Notes: generated by a model from the sequence alone, not told the origin. A stretch of 64,000 nucleotides of DNA from Metabacillus crassostreae (GCF_016908395.1 NZ_JAFBDU010000001.1:186001-250000), one strand, 5' to 3'; counted from the first letter of the stretch, positions 50,394 to 60,371 are shown. Program-made: numbers and translations.

Positions 50394-51923
50394 TTGTTTT
50401 TAGGAAAAAAGGTAGAGAAGTCATTGAATGATATTAAAAAAGGTGGCCATATCAAATATCATGAACAAAATCGCTCAAGAGGAAAGTTATATGTTCGTGA
50501 TCGATTAAAACTTCTTTTTGATGATAACATCGATATTGAAGATGGTGTTTTTGCAAATTGCCTTGATCAAAACTTACCTGCAGATGGTGTGATAACAGGG
50601 ATGGGTAAGGTCAATGGTAAAACAGTATGTGTAATTGCAAATGATTCAACAGTAAAAGCTGGCTCGTGGGGAGCTAAAACAGTTGAAAAGATGATTCGTA
50701 TTCAAGAAACAGCTGAAAAATTAAAAGTACCACTTATTTATTTCATTGACTCTGCCGGTGCTAGAATTACAGATCAACTTGATATGTTTCCAGGTCGACG
50801 AGGAGCTGGAAGGATTTTTCACAATCAAGTAAAGCTTTCAGGGAAAATACCACAGGTTTGTGTATTATTTGGTCCATCAGCAGCAGGTGGAGCATATATT
50901 CCAGCATTCTGTGATGTTGTTATAATGGTTGATGGCAATGCTTCAATGTATCTAGGCTCACCGCGAATGGCAGAGATGGTTATAGGTGAAAAAGTCTCCC
51001 TTGAAGAAATGGGAGGAGCTAACATGCATTGTTCTGTTTCAGGCTGTGGTGATGTGTTAGCAAAAACTGAAGAAGAAGCCATTGAAATATCACGAAATTA
51101 CCTCTCATACTTTCCAGTAAATTACTTAGAAAAACCACCGATAACTGAATCTATTACTCCAAAACAATATACGAAAACACTTGAAGAAATTATCCCGGAA
51201 AATCAGAATATTCCATTTGATATGTATGAGTTAATTCATAGAGTCATTGATGAAAACTCGTTCTTTGAAATAAAAAAATTATTTGCACCTGAATTAATTA
51301 CTGGATTTTGCCGGTTAGATGGTCAGCCTGTTGGAATTATTGCGAACCAGCCTAAAGTTAAAGGAGGAGTCCTTTTACACGATTCCGCAGATAAAGCTGC
51401 AAAATTCATCAATCTTTGTGATGCCTTTCATATTCCACTTTTGTTTTTAGCAGATATACCTGGCTTTATGATTGGCACTAAGGTAGAAAGAGCAGGAATT
51501 ATTCGGCATGGAGCAAAAATGATAGCTAGTATGTCACAGGCAACTGTCCCGAAAATATCAATTATTGTTAGAAAAGCTTATGGAGCAGGATTATATGCAA
51601 TGGCAGGACCTGCTTTTGAGCCTGATTGCTGTTTAGCATTACCTAGTGCTTCAATTGCTGTAATGGGTCCTGAAGCTGCCGTGAATGCTGTGTATGCAAA
51701 GAAAATTGCCGAATTGCCAGAAGAAGAGCAGCAAGAATTCATCCAAGAAAAAAGGAATCAATATAAAGAAGATATTGATATATATAGATTGGCCTCTGAA
51801 ATGATTATTGATGGAATCGTTCCAGCTAATTCATTGAGATCAGAATTGGTTTCAAGGTATCAAGCCTATATGTCAAAATATGTTGTTTTCTCAGAACGAA
51901 AGCATCCAGTTTATCCTGTTTAA
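50394..51923 (+). CDS. yngE: Methylcrotonyl-CoA carboxylase carboxyltransferase subunit (YngE-like)
   Basis: The 509-residue protein starts at TTG after AGAGGGGG. It has two crotonase-fold carboxyltransferase halves: ARGKLYVRDRLKLLFDDN..., FIDSAGARITDQLDMFPGRRGAGRIFHNQV, CVLFGPSAAGGAYIPAFCDVVIMV, then GGVLLHDSADKAAKFINLCDAFHIPLLFLADIPGFMIGTKVERAGIIRHGAKMI and AYGAGLYAMAGPAFEPDCCLALPSASIAVMGPEAAVNAVY. By context it carboxylates 3-methylcrotonyl-CoA; propionyl-CoA-type use cannot be ruled out. Confidence 0.93.
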   Translation: MFLGKKVEKSLNDIKKGGHIKYHEQNRSRGKLYVRDRLKLLFDDNIDIEDGVFANCLDQNLPADGVITGMGKVNGKTVCVIANDSTVKAGSWGAKTVEKMIRIQETAEKLKVPLIYFIDSAGARITDQLDMFPGRRGAGRIFHNQVKLSGKIPQVCVLFGPSAAGGAYIPAFCDVVIMVDGNASMYLGSPRMAEMVIGEKVSLEEMGGANMHCSVSGCGDVLAKTEEEAIEISRNYLSYFPVNYLEKPPITESITPKQYTKTLEEIIPENQNIPFDMYELIHRVIDENSFFEIKKLFAPELITGFCRLDGQPVGIIANQPKVKGGVLLHDSADKAAKFINLCDAFHIPLLFLADIPGFMIGTKVERAGIIRHGAKMIASMSQATVPKISIIVRKAYGAGLYAMAGPAFEPDCCLALPSASIAVMGPEAAVNAVYAKKIAELPEEEQQEFIQEKRNQYKEDIDIYRLASEMIIDGIVPANSLRSELVSRYQAYMSKYVVFSERKHPVYPV

Positions 51924-51965
51924 ACGATAAGTCTATTGATCTTATAAGAGGAAGGGGAAAGTGAA

Positions 51966-53105
51966 ATGGACTTTGAATTAACAAAAGAACAAAAGATGAT
52001 TCGTAAGGTAATACATGAGTTTGCGGAAGCTAAGGTTGCACCAGGAGCTGATGAAAGAGATTCTTCTGGTGTATTTCCTAAAGAGATTTTTGATCAATTA
52101 GCAGATTTAGGAATGATGGGTTTACCTTTTTCAGAGCAATACGGTGGTGGTGAAGCAGACACGATAAGTTTTGCAATTGTTGTTGAAGAATTAAGTAGAG
52201 TTTGTGCATCAACAGGAATAACGTATTCAGCTCATATCTCTTTAGGAGCTGCACCAATAGATTTATTTGGAACAGATGAGCAAAAAGAAGCTTACTTAAC
52301 ACCTCTATGTAAAGGTGAGTACCTAGGCGCATTTGGTTTAACAGAACCAAATGCTGGTTCTGATGCTGGTGGTACAGAAACAAAAGCCATTTTAGAAGGT
52401 GATCAATGGGTGATCTCTGGATCAAAATGCTATATCACAAATGCTAGTTATGCAAAATATCTCGCGATTACTGCCGTTACTGATCGTTCAAAAGGTACAA
52501 ATGGAATTAGTGCATTTATTGTACCTACCAATTCTGAAGGTTTTACCATTCATGATCATTATCAGAAAATGGGTCTTCATGCTTCAAATACAACAGAACT
52601 AGTGTTAGAGAATGTGAGGATACCAAGAGAAAACTTACTAGGAATAGAAGGGCATGGTTATAAGCAATTTTTAGCCACTTTAGATGGTGGAAGAATAGGT
52701 ATAGCTGCTATGGCTGTTGGAATTGCTCAAGGTGCATATGAAAAAGCTCTTCAATATGCAAAGGAAAGAAAACAATTTGGTCAAAGTATATCTAAGTTTC
52801 AAGCTATACAATTTAAACTGGCTGATATGAACATGAATATTGAATTAGCAAGATTGATGGTTTATAAAGCTGCATGGTTAAAAGCTCAAAAGAAAAGGTT
52901 TAAAAAAGAAGCGGCGATAGCAAAATTATTCTCTTCTGAGATGTGTATGAAGGTTTGTGATCAAGCGATTCAAATACATGGTGGATATGGATATATGAAA
53001 GAATACCAAGTTGAACGATTTTTTCGAGATGCAAAGCTTTTAGAAATTGGAGAGGGTACATCAGAGGTGCAAAGAATGGTTATTGCAAGGCAAATAGGTT
53101 GTTAA
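51966..53105 (+). CDS. yngJ: Acyl-CoA (isovaleryl-CoA) dehydrogenase (YngJ-like)
   Basis: The 379-residue FAD enzyme has FGLTEPNAGSDAGGTETKA, WVISGSKCYITNASYA, KMGLHASNTTELVLENVRIPRENLLG, DGGRIGIAAMAVGIAQGAYEKALQYAKERKQFGQSI and IHGGYGYMKEYQVERFFRDAKLLEIGEGTSEVQRMVIARQ. It should make 3-methylcrotonyl-CoA from isovaleryl-CoA given its place in the operon; other short-chain acyl-CoAs are possible. AGAGGAAGGGG precedes the ATG. Confidence 0.93.
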   Translation: MDFELTKEQKMIRKVIHEFAEAKVAPGADERDSSGVFPKEIFDQLADLGMMGLPFSEQYGGGEADTISFAIVVEELSRVCASTGITYSAHISLGAAPIDLFGTDEQKEAYLTPLCKGEYLGAFGLTEPNAGSDAGGTETKAILEGDQWVISGSKCYITNASYAKYLAITAVTDRSKGTNGISAFIVPTNSEGFTIHDHYQKMGLHASNTTELVLENVRIPRENLLGIEGHGYKQFLATLDGGRIGIAAMAVGIAQGAYEKALQYAKERKQFGQSISKFQAIQFKLADMNMNIELARLMVYKAAWLKAQKKRFKKEAAIAKLFSSEMCMKVCDQAIQIHGGYGYMKEYQVERFFRDAKLLEIGEGTSEVQRMVIARQIGC

Positions 53106-53130
53106 AAGTTGCAGATGGGGGTGAAGTCAA

Positions 53131-54465
53131 TTGTTTGAAAAAATCCTTATTGCAAATCGTGGTGAGATTGCGATTAGAATCATGAGAACTTGTGAGAATT
53201 TAGGAATCTCAACTATTGTCATTTATTCAGAAGCTGATAAAGACTCTCTTCATGTTAAATTAGCTGATAAAGCTTATCTTGTAGGGGGCTCACGTGTTGC
53301 AGATAGTTATCTAAATATGGAGAAAATCTTTGAGGTTGCTCAAATATGTGATGTAGATGCGATACATCCTGGGTATGGATTACTTTCAGAAAATGCTGAG
53401 TTTGCAAAAAAATGTGAAGAAAAAGGATTTGTTTTCATCGGTCCATCACCTAGTATTATATCTGCGATGGGAGATAAAATTAAGGCAAGATCAATAATGA
53501 AAAAAGCGGGAGTTCCTGTTGTACCTGGAATTTCTCATCCTCTTTCGTCAGTTGATGAAGCGATTATTGAAGCAGAGAATATTGGTTATCCAATCATGTT
53601 AAAAGCATCCTCAGGTGGCGGCGGGATTGGTATGCAGGTTGTAAGATCGAGAAACGAGATGCAAAAGGCGTATGAAAGTAATCAAAAACGCGCAATTAGT
53701 TTTTTTGGTCATAGTGAAATGTATCTTGAAAAATATCTTGAAAATCCTCGACATATTGAAATTCAACTATTAACTGATCATGAAGGCAATACTGTGTTTT
53801 TGTGGGAGCGGGAATGCTCTATTCAACGACGTCATCAAAAAATAGTTGAAGAAGCACCATCCTCGTTTATAGATGAACAAACAAGGTTACGCATGGGAGA
53901 GATAGCTATTCTTGCTGCAAAGGAGATTGGCTATACAAATGCTGGAACAATTGAGTTTTTAGTAGATCAAGATAAGAATTTTTACTTTCTTGAAATGAAC
54001 ACAAGAATACAGGTGGAGCACCCTGTTACAGAGGAAATAACCGGTATCGATATAGTAGAGCAACAAATAAAGATTGCTCAAGGTCATACATTACCTTTTA
54101 CACAGAAGCAAATTAATCGAAGTGGTCATGCTATTGAAGTGAGAATTTATGCAGAAGATCCAAAAACGCATTTTCCATCTCCAGGCACAATTACAAAGCT
54201 TTCATTGCCTCACGATGATGGAGTAAGACATGAAATAGGTGTTCATAGCCAATCTACAGTTACTCACTTTTACGACCCTATGATAGCAAAGCTTATTGTT
54301 AAAGGGAAAAATCGTCAGGATGCGATAGAAAGACTAGCAAAAACATTAGATTCTTATGACATAGAAGGAATAAAAACCAATATTCCAATGCTGAAAAAAA
54401 TTGTTAAACACCAAGCATTTTTAAATGGTGATACAACAACAGAATTTGTGAAGAATTATCTATAA
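53131..54465 (+). CDS. yngH: Biotin carboxylase subunit (YngH-like)
   Basis: The 444-residue ATP-grasp enzyme starts at TTG (TGGGGGTG upstream). KILIANRGEIAIRIMRTCENLGI, HPGYGLLSENAEFAKKCEE, MLKASSGGGGIGMQVV, ERECSIQRRHQKIVEEAP, FYFLEMNTRIQVEHPVTEEITGIDIVEQQ and EVRIYAEDP are canonical. There is no biotinyl domain at the end, so it needs the separate YngHB carrier. Confidence 0.95.
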   Translation: MFEKILIANRGEIAIRIMRTCENLGISTIVIYSEADKDSLHVKLADKAYLVGGSRVADSYLNMEKIFEVAQICDVDAIHPGYGLLSENAEFAKKCEEKGFVFIGPSPSIISAMGDKIKARSIMKKAGVPVVPGISHPLSSVDEAIIEAENIGYPIMLKASSGGGGIGMQVVRSRNEMQKAYESNQKRAISFFGHSEMYLEKYLENPRHIEIQLLTDHEGNTVFLWERECSIQRRHQKIVEEAPSSFIDEQTRLRMGEIAILAAKEIGYTNAGTIEFLVDQDKNFYFLEMNTRIQVEHPVTEEITGIDIVEQQIKIAQGHTLPFTQKQINRSGHAIEVRIYAEDPKTHFPSPGTITKLSLPHDDGVRHEIGVHSQSTVTHFYDPMIAKLIVKGKNRQDAIERLAKTLDSYDIEGIKTNIPMLKKIVKHQAFLNGDTTTEFVKNYL

Positions 54466-54534
54466 CTATATTAGAAGATTTTCAGATTGAAATTTTTGGT
54501 GAGATCCTTAATCATCATCGAAAGGAGTAATTTA

Positions 54535-55317
54535 TTGAAAGAAAATATACTAGTTTCAACTATAGAAAATGGTGTTTTTTTTATCACGTTAAACCGTCCT
54601 CACGCTGCAAATGCATTATCTATTGGGTTATTAAAAGAATTAAAGGAGATTATTAATTCCTGTGAAGTTGATCGTTCTATACGCTGCATTATTTTATCAG
54701 GTTCTGGAGAAGGAGCCTTTTGTGCAGGAGCCGATTTAAAGGAACGTTCCTTAATGACAGACTACCAAGTTAGGGATGCGGTAACTTTAATTGGAGAATG
54801 TATAAATTCACTTGAGGAGCTTCCACAGCCAGTTATTGCTGCAATAAATGGTGCAGCTTTAGGTGGAGGATTGGAATTAGCGTTAGCATGTGATTTTATA
54901 ATTGCTTCTGAAACAGCAAGGTTCGGGTTAACTGAAACTTCACTTGGTATTATTCCTGGTGCTGGAGGTACACAACGATTACCCCGTTTAATCGGATTGG
55001 GAAAAGCGAAAGAGCTAATTTATACGGCTAGAAAACTTGATGCCAGAGAAGCAGCTGAAATTGGTTTAATCCAGTATGTAACAAAAGCTGATTTATTAAA
55101 GGAAAAGGCAATTGAAATAGCAGATAGAATTGCCCTAAATGCACCTTTAGCTATGCAAAAAGCCAAAAAATGCATCAACAAGGGTATGGATGTTGATCTA
55201 AAGACCGGTCTTAATTTTGAGAGGTTAGCATATGAAACGATCATTCCTACACAAGATCGACTTGAAGGGTTAAAGGCTTTCAAAGAAAAACGGTTACCTA
55301 GGTTTAATGGAGAGTAA
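54535..55317 (+). CDS. yngF: Enoyl-CoA hydratase (methylglutaconyl-CoA hydratase, YngF-like)
   Basis: TTG 54535 is the start (AAAGGAG upstream); the frame from 54487 lacks one. The 260-residue crotonase has GEGAFCAGADLKERS, PVIAAINGAALGGGLELALACDFIIASETARFGLTETSLGIIPGAGGTQRLPRLIGLGKAKELIYTARK (oxyanion and Glu residues). It hydrates 3-methylglutaconyl-CoA to HMG-CoA, closing the pathway between the carboxylase and the lyase. Same length as B. subtilis YngF (260 aa). Confidence 0.92.
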   Translation: MKENILVSTIENGVFFITLNRPHAANALSIGLLKELKEIINSCEVDRSIRCIILSGSGEGAFCAGADLKERSLMTDYQVRDAVTLIGECINSLEELPQPVIAAINGAALGGGLELALACDFIIASETARFGLTETSLGIIPGAGGTQRLPRLIGLGKAKELIYTARKLDAREAAEIGLIQYVTKADLLKEKAIEIADRIALNAPLAMQKAKKCINKGMDVDLKTGLNFERLAYETIIPTQDRLEGLKAFKEKRLPRFNGE

Positions 55318-55496
55318 CCTTATTAATAAAACTAATATAGCTGTTTCTATGGTTATCAGGTAATGTGTATATGAATATTTGTAGATTAATTTTTAAAAAA
55401 AACGAGGCGGAGGTTTATTTAAAGAAATTATCCATAAAGAAGAGTAAATCAAAATCATTCTAAAATATTAAATATTATTACTACTATTTATATAAT
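55318..55496. other. Gene-free stretch after the yng operon
   Basis: AT-rich, no gene on either strand and no clear terminator for yngF nearer than the hairpin at 55632. Confidence 0.4.
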
Positions 55497-55630
55497 TTAG
55501 TGGGTTGGTGGAGAAGACACTCGACTCCGTCGGGAATAGAAGGAAGGTTAAGTTTCCTCCCAGCCAATTTGAGTTTTTGCTACAATGGAACAAACTTGTT
55601 TTATCAGCTTAACAATTAATAGAAAACATA
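55497..55630. repeat. Dispersed repeat (AATGGAACAAACTTGTTTT family)
   Basis: TGGTGGAGAAGACACTCGACTCC, then TTAAGTTTCCTCCCAGCC, CAATGGAACAAACTTGTTTT and TTAATAGAAAACAT. It matches the copy at 18221 in order. The start resembles the GGAGCGGAAG..GACTCC head of the 35558 element, so the two repeat families may be related. Confidence 0.6.
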
Positions 55631-55631
55631 G

Positions 55632-55676
55632 ACCCGAATTATAAGGCGAAAGATACCTCATAATTCGGGTTTCTCA
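55632..55676 (+). terminator. Terminator-like hairpin after the repeat
   Basis: ACCCGAATTAT and ATAATTCGGGT arms, long loop, then TTCT. It may end the yng operon transcript. Confidence 0.75.
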
Positions 55677-55761
55677 TTAGTTAAATACTTTTAGCTGAAC
55701 CGCGTTTTTATATCATCATTAGAAATGCTAGAAATGAGATATATTATTAGGAGAAAACATT

Positions 55762-55869
55762 ATGGTATCATTTACCTTAAGAATAGTAGGATATTATTTG
55801 CTTGCTATCAATCTATCTGTAGTAGTACCTTTAGCAGAAAGAGATACAAGAAAATTGCATTTTACGTAA
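55762..55869 (+). CDS. Possible 35-aa membrane peptide
   Basis: AGGAG lies about 8 nt before the ATG. The product has one hydrophobic stretch (LRIVGYYLLAINLSVVVPLA) and a charged end (ERDTRKLHFT). Only the ribosome site and the membrane-like helix support it. Confidence 0.4.
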   Translation: MVSFTLRIVGYYLLAINLSVVVPLAERDTRKLHFT

Positions 55870-56031
55870 CAGACTGTTATTGAATGTATTTATTCATTAT
55901 TAAACGATATAGACATAAATACTTTGCACACTTTCTCTTGTCTTGGTGAGTTTATCCCGGCTTAGTTTTAGATAGAGCCAAAACACAAGAGAAGTAAAGA
56001 CAATATGCAATGGTGAATAGGAGCAATTAGT

Positions 56032-56853
56032 ATGAAGTGTATAGTCACAAAAGGTAGCATCCACTATGAAATAGAAGGTACTGGCCTTCCAATAGTCATT
56101 ATGCATTCAATGGGAACAGATCATCGATCAATGAAATCATGGCTAGAGCCAGTTTTTGAGAAAAGTGAGGGGTTTCAACGGATTTATATTGACATACCAG
56201 TTCATGGTCATAGTTCAATTAATGAGAACTTTAAATCATCAGATGATATGCTAAGTAATATCTTAGAATTTATTGATAAAATTCTACCTAATAAAACATT
56301 TTCTCTTATCGGATTTTCATATGGAGGATATTTGGCTCAAGGAGTATTACATCATAAACGTAATAAAGTAAAAAGTATATGTTTGTTGGCCACTGCACTT
56401 CATTCTAAAACAAGAAATCTTCCAAATAAAATCACTATAACAAAAGATACTGAGTTATTAAAGAAATTAGATGATGATAGTAGGAAAGCATTTGAAACTT
56501 TAATGATTTATCAAGATATAGAAAGATATCATCTCTTTTTAGAGGAAATTCAACCTGGTCGACTATTAGCAAACAGAGACTTTTTATTATCTAATTGGAG
56601 GGAAAATGGATATTTTTTATCTGAAGTACCATTTGCAGAGATAGATGAATTCTCACAGTCTGCTTCCATTTTAGTAGGAAAGCAAGATGCTATTTGTGGA
56701 TACAAAGATCATCTTAAACTACTTGAAAAATTTCCTCATGGGACATATGCTGTTCTGGATCAAGCTGGACATATGCTTCATATTGATCAACGTGAAATAG
56801 TACAAGGACTTATTCAAGAATGGTTAGTACGAACATTATCAGTTGTGAACTAA
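56032..56853 (+). CDS. Alpha/beta hydrolase
   Basis: The 273-residue protein has IEGTGLPIVIMHSMGTDHRS (oxyanion region), IPVHGHSS, nucleophile elbow GFSYGGYLAQG (Ser near residue 99), acid VGKQDAICGYKDH and catalytic His in DQAGHMLHID. The substrate is unknown. AGGAGC precedes the ATG. It is cytoplasmic. Confidence 0.88.
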   Translation: MKCIVTKGSIHYEIEGTGLPIVIMHSMGTDHRSMKSWLEPVFEKSEGFQRIYIDIPVHGHSSINENFKSSDDMLSNILEFIDKILPNKTFSLIGFSYGGYLAQGVLHHKRNKVKSICLLATALHSKTRNLPNKITITKDTELLKKLDDDSRKAFETLMIYQDIERYHLFLEEIQPGRLLANRDFLLSNWRENGYFLSEVPFAEIDEFSQSASILVGKQDAICGYKDHLKLLEKFPHGTYAVLDQAGHMLHIDQREIVQGLIQEWLVRTLSVVN

Positions 56854-57013
56854 CACATACAAAATTAGATTCTTGAAAAATATGGCTTGAATATTGTTAA
56901 AATTGAATAAGTGAATACATATTATGACGATGATAAAATGATCTTATTATAAATAATTGAGATGAAATTAATGAGAAACATCTAAAATATCATAAACGTG
57001 GAGATGAAACGTA

Positions 57014-57478
57014 TTGGAATTAGAACAAAATGCAATGATTAAAAAATTACAATTTAAGGATAAAGGACAAGAGGTATTAATTTTAAATTCTCCTCTGGCA
57101 TTCGAGAGTGTTATCAAAAGTTTTTTAGGAGAAGTACATAAAGAAGTAAAATATGATCATGAATATGAGTTTATACAAGCTTTTGCAACAACAAATGAGG
57201 AACTAAAATCTTTGGCAATAAAAGCAGAGCAAGTATTAAAGGAGGATGGGCTTTTTTGGCTATGTTATCCTAAGAAAACATCCAAAATCTACAGAGGATC
57301 AAATTGTAGTCGTGAAACAGTTGGGGCAATGCTTGCGGAAATTGGTTATGAACCAGTCAGACAAGTTGCGATTGATGAAGATTGGTCTGCTTTACGATTT
57401 CGTAAAGTTGAAAACATTAAAAAATTGACACGTAAATTTGCTGTAACTGAGCAAGGTAAACAACGAATTGACGAATAA
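57014..57478 (+). CDS. DUF3052-like protein
   Basis: The 154-residue protein starts at TTG with GGAGATG upstream. AFATTNEELKSLAIKAEQVLKEDGLFWLCYPKKTSKIYRGSNCSRETVGAMLAEIGYEPVRQVAIDEDWSALRF has the W.CYPK and DEDWSALRF marks I associate with DUF3052. Function is unknown. It lies 66 bp before pepF. Confidence 0.7.
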   Translation: MELEQNAMIKKLQFKDKGQEVLILNSPLAFESVIKSFLGEVHKEVKYDHEYEFIQAFATTNEELKSLAIKAEQVLKEDGLFWLCYPKKTSKIYRGSNCSRETVGAMLAEIGYEPVRQVAIDEDWSALRFRKVENIKKLTRKFAVTEQGKQRIDE

Positions 57479-57544
57479 CTGTTGGAATACATATAAGTGA
57501 TAGATGTGTCAGTGAAATTTTTAATTACTAAAAGGGGCGATAGT

Positions 57545-59332
57545 ATGAGTTCATATAGTTCTAGAAATGAAGTACCAATTCAAGAAAAATGGAATTTATC
57601 AGACTTATATTCTGATCTTACATATTGGAAAGAAGATTATTCGGCTATTGAGAAAACAGTAAAAGAATTAGCGGAATATGAAGATCATATAAATAGTGGT
57701 TCTTCCCTGTATAATTTTTTAAAGAAAAAAGAAGAGCTTTCCTTTTTATTCAATAAAGTCTATGCATTTGCGATGCTTAAGGTGGACGAAGATACACGAG
57801 AAACAAAGTCACAATCCCTTCTTGAGCAGGCTAAAAAATTGAGTGTTAGAGCTAGTTCTGCAACATCCTTTTTTATGCCATTTCTATTAAGGCTTGATGA
57901 AAATAAGTTAAAAACCTACATAATAGAGGAACCAAAGCTTTCGTATTTTGAAGAAGATTTATATGATTCCTTCAGGTATAAAGATCATGTCTTAAATAAG
58001 GATCAAGAACAGATCCTATCTCAGCTCGGTGAAGCCCTTTCAGTTCCAAGTGATACTTTTGGTATGATTAATAATGCAGATATAAAGTTTGGAGAAGTGT
58101 CAAATGAAGACGGGGAAAAGGTTGAATTAACTAGAGGAATGTATGCTAAATTAATTGAAGATGAAGATCGTGATAAGCGGAAAGAAGCATATAAAGCGTA
58201 TTATAAGCCTTATCTACAATTGAAAAATTCAATTGCTTCAACATTATCAGCTGCTATTAAAAATAATGTGACACTTGCTAACCTTCGAAATTATCCATCT
58301 GCTTTGGAGAAGTCTTTATTTGGAGATTTAGTGCCTAAAGAGGTTTATCAAAATTTGATATCAACAACAAAGGATCATCTTGATTCTCTCCATCGGTATA
58401 CAAAAATTCGTAAGGAGAAATTAGCTGTTGCTGAGCTTCGGCAGTATGATTTGAGTGTTCCACTAGTAAGTGGTGTGAAGCAGGTAATTTCTTATGAAGC
58501 TGCCTTTGACATTATGTGTAAAGCGTTAGCTCCTTTAGGAGAAGAGTATATTCGAACATTAAAAGAATTCAAGGAATCACGCTATATTGATGTAAGGGAA
58601 ACACCTGGAAAACGTTCTGGTGCTTATAATCTTGGTGTTTATGGTGTCCACCCGTTTATCTTACTCAATCATCAAGATAATTTGGATAGCTTATTTACAC
58701 TAGTTCATGAATGTGGTCATGGTGTTCATAGTAAATTAAGCTCACTTCATCAGCCGCAAATAACAGCTCGATATAGTATCTTTGTTGCTGAGGTTGCCTC
58801 AACAGTGAATGAGGTGCTATTAATTAATTATTTATTAGAAAATGAAAAGGATAATGAAGTTAGAAAACATTTAGTGAATCATTTTATTGATCAATTCAAA
58901 GGTACATTTTTTACTCAAGTTATGTTTGCAGAATTTGAAATGAAAACACATGAAATGGCAGAGAGGGGTTTACCATTAAATGTAGATGTTTTTAATGAAA
59001 TCTATGAATCTTTATTTAGGGAATATAATGGACCTGATGTTGTATTTGATGATGAAGTGAAATTTGGTTGGGCACGAATTCCACATTTTTATCGACCATT
59101 TTATGTGTACAAATATGCTACTGGATTTGCCTCAGCTATTCATATTGCCACAAAGATTCTTGAAGGAGATCAAGATCTATTAACTGATTATTTATCATTT
59201 CTAAGCAGTGGTAGCTCTGATTATCCTCTTGAATTATTAAAGAAAACAGGAGTCGATTTAACAACACCAGATCCAATTGAAAATTCCTTGAAGAAATTTA
59301 GAGAGCTAGTAGAGGAGTTTGGTCAGTTATAA
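57545..59332 (+). CDS. pepF: Oligoendopeptidase F (M3 family)
   Basis: The ATG 57545 follows AAAAGGGG; the frame opens at 57497 upstream of that site. The 595-residue enzyme has the zinc motif HECGH (388-392) in LFTLVHECGHGVHSKLSS, the downstream Glu helix (VAEVASTVNEVLLINYLL), and SGAYNLGVYGVHPFILLNHQDNLDSL. The end has FYRPFYVYKYATGFASA. It cuts short peptides in the cytoplasm. A terminator follows. Confidence 0.95.
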   Translation: MSSYSSRNEVPIQEKWNLSDLYSDLTYWKEDYSAIEKTVKELAEYEDHINSGSSLYNFLKKKEELSFLFNKVYAFAMLKVDEDTRETKSQSLLEQAKKLSVRASSATSFFMPFLLRLDENKLKTYIIEEPKLSYFEEDLYDSFRYKDHVLNKDQEQILSQLGEALSVPSDTFGMINNADIKFGEVSNEDGEKVELTRGMYAKLIEDEDRDKRKEAYKAYYKPYLQLKNSIASTLSAAIKNNVTLANLRNYPSALEKSLFGDLVPKEVYQNLISTTKDHLDSLHRYTKIRKEKLAVAELRQYDLSVPLVSGVKQVISYEAAFDIMCKALAPLGEEYIRTLKEFKESRYIDVRETPGKRSGAYNLGVYGVHPFILLNHQDNLDSLFTLVHECGHGVHSKLSSLHQPQITARYSIFVAEVASTVNEVLLINYLLENEKDNEVRKHLVNHFIDQFKGTFFTQVMFAEFEMKTHEMAERGLPLNVDVFNEIYESLFREYNGPDVVFDDEVKFGWARIPHFYRPFYVYKYATGFASAIHIATKILEGDQDLLTDYLSFLSSGSSDYPLELLKKTGVDLTTPDPIENSLKKFRELVEEFGQL

Positions 59333-59342
59333 TAACTCAAAT

Positions 59343-59396
59343 AAAACCAAGAAATGCAGAGATGTGGATTAGATCACTGTTTTCTTGGTTTTTTAC
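59343..59396 (+). terminator. Terminator after pepF
   Basis: AAAACCAAGAAA and TTTCTTGGTTTT arms with a long loop, then TT. Confidence 0.85.
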
Positions 59397-59465
59397 ATAT
59401 TGGCTCAGAAAGCATAAGTTTTTACCTCGTTGTAGTGTCTAGCCTCCAGGCTCTTTACGCTTTTC

Positions 59466-60320
59466 TTAAATCCGCTTTACAAGAATAGCTTCTCGCATTT
59501 TCTTTAGAGCATCTTTCCCTTCATTGCCTCGCTTTATTAATATATTGACATAAAGAACATCTATAAGTGTTAACTGAGCAATACGTGATGAAAGTGCTTC
59601 AGATCTATATTCTGTTTCTTCTGAGACTGTGTAAAGAGGAATGTCAACACCACCACTCAGTGGAGACTTAGCATGGTTTGTAATGGCAATCATCTTCGCA
59701 CCAGTTGCTTTCACAACATTTAAAATATGGAGGATATCCTTTGATGATCCAGAATGTGAAATAAAAACTGCACAATCTTTTTCCGTCATTTGTGATGCAG
59801 CCATAAGCTGGAAATGTGTATCAATCACTGCATGTACCTTTAGTCCTGTACGAACTAATTTATGATATGCATCAAGTGCGATGATACTAGAACCACCACT
59901 TCCGAAAAATTCCACTGACTCTGCGTTTATTATCGTATCAACAGCTAGTTGCAGCTGATCCTCATTTACAATTGTTAACGTATCTTCAATCGTCTTTATA
60001 TTTGATCGAAATACTTTTGATGCAATTGTATCAACGGTATCTCCTTCATTCACCTTCTCATGGATATCTTGCAGAGGAGAAACAATTTCTGATGCAAGAG
60101 CTATTTTCATTGCTTGATATCCTTTGTAACCAATTCTTTTACAAAATCTAAACACAGTTGAATCAGCTACTTCGAGATCTTCTGCTAGTTGATTAATTGA
60201 GGAATGAATAATTTTATTTGGATTTTTTAATATATAGTCAGCAATTTTCCTTTCGGTAACGCTGAACTTAGGGTAAAGCTTGCGAACAGTGATTAAACAA
60301 GTATCTTGTGTCTTTTTCAT
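59466..60320 (-). CDS. MurR/RpiR-family regulator
   Basis: The 284-residue protein has an N-terminal helix-turn-helix (YPKFSVTERKIADYILKNPNKIIHSSINQLAEDLEVADSTVFRFCKRIGYKGYQAMKIAL) and a SIS sugar-phosphate domain (about 130-260: ESVEFFGSGGSSIIALDAYHKLVRTG, DCAVFISHSGSSKDILHILNVVKATGAKMIAITNHAKSPL). It is divergent from the gluconate genes, so it probably senses gluconate 6-phosphate or a related sugar phosphate. This replaces the GntR repressor used in B. subtilis. Confidence 0.9.
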   Translation of the reverse strand: MKKTQDTCLITVRKLYPKFSVTERKIADYILKNPNKIIHSSINQLAEDLEVADSTVFRFCKRIGYKGYQAMKIALASEIVSPLQDIHEKVNEGDTVDTIASKVFRSNIKTIEDTLTIVNEDQLQLAVDTIINAESVEFFGSGGSSIIALDAYHKLVRTGLKVHAVIDTHFQLMAASQMTEKDCAVFISHSGSSKDILHILNVVKATGAKMIAITNHAKSPLSGGVDIPLYTVSEETEYRSEALSSRIAQLTLIDVLYVNILIKRGNEGKDALKKMREAILVKRI

Positions 60321-60371
60321 CCTGCTTCCCTCCTGACAGGGCTTTCTTTCTATTATACTAAATTAATCAGA

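Noticed and set aside
59420-59466. GTGTCTAGCCTCCAGGCTC as another dispersed repeat
   Set aside because: It recalls a Bacillus intergenic motif, but only about 20 bases match and there is no second copy in the window.
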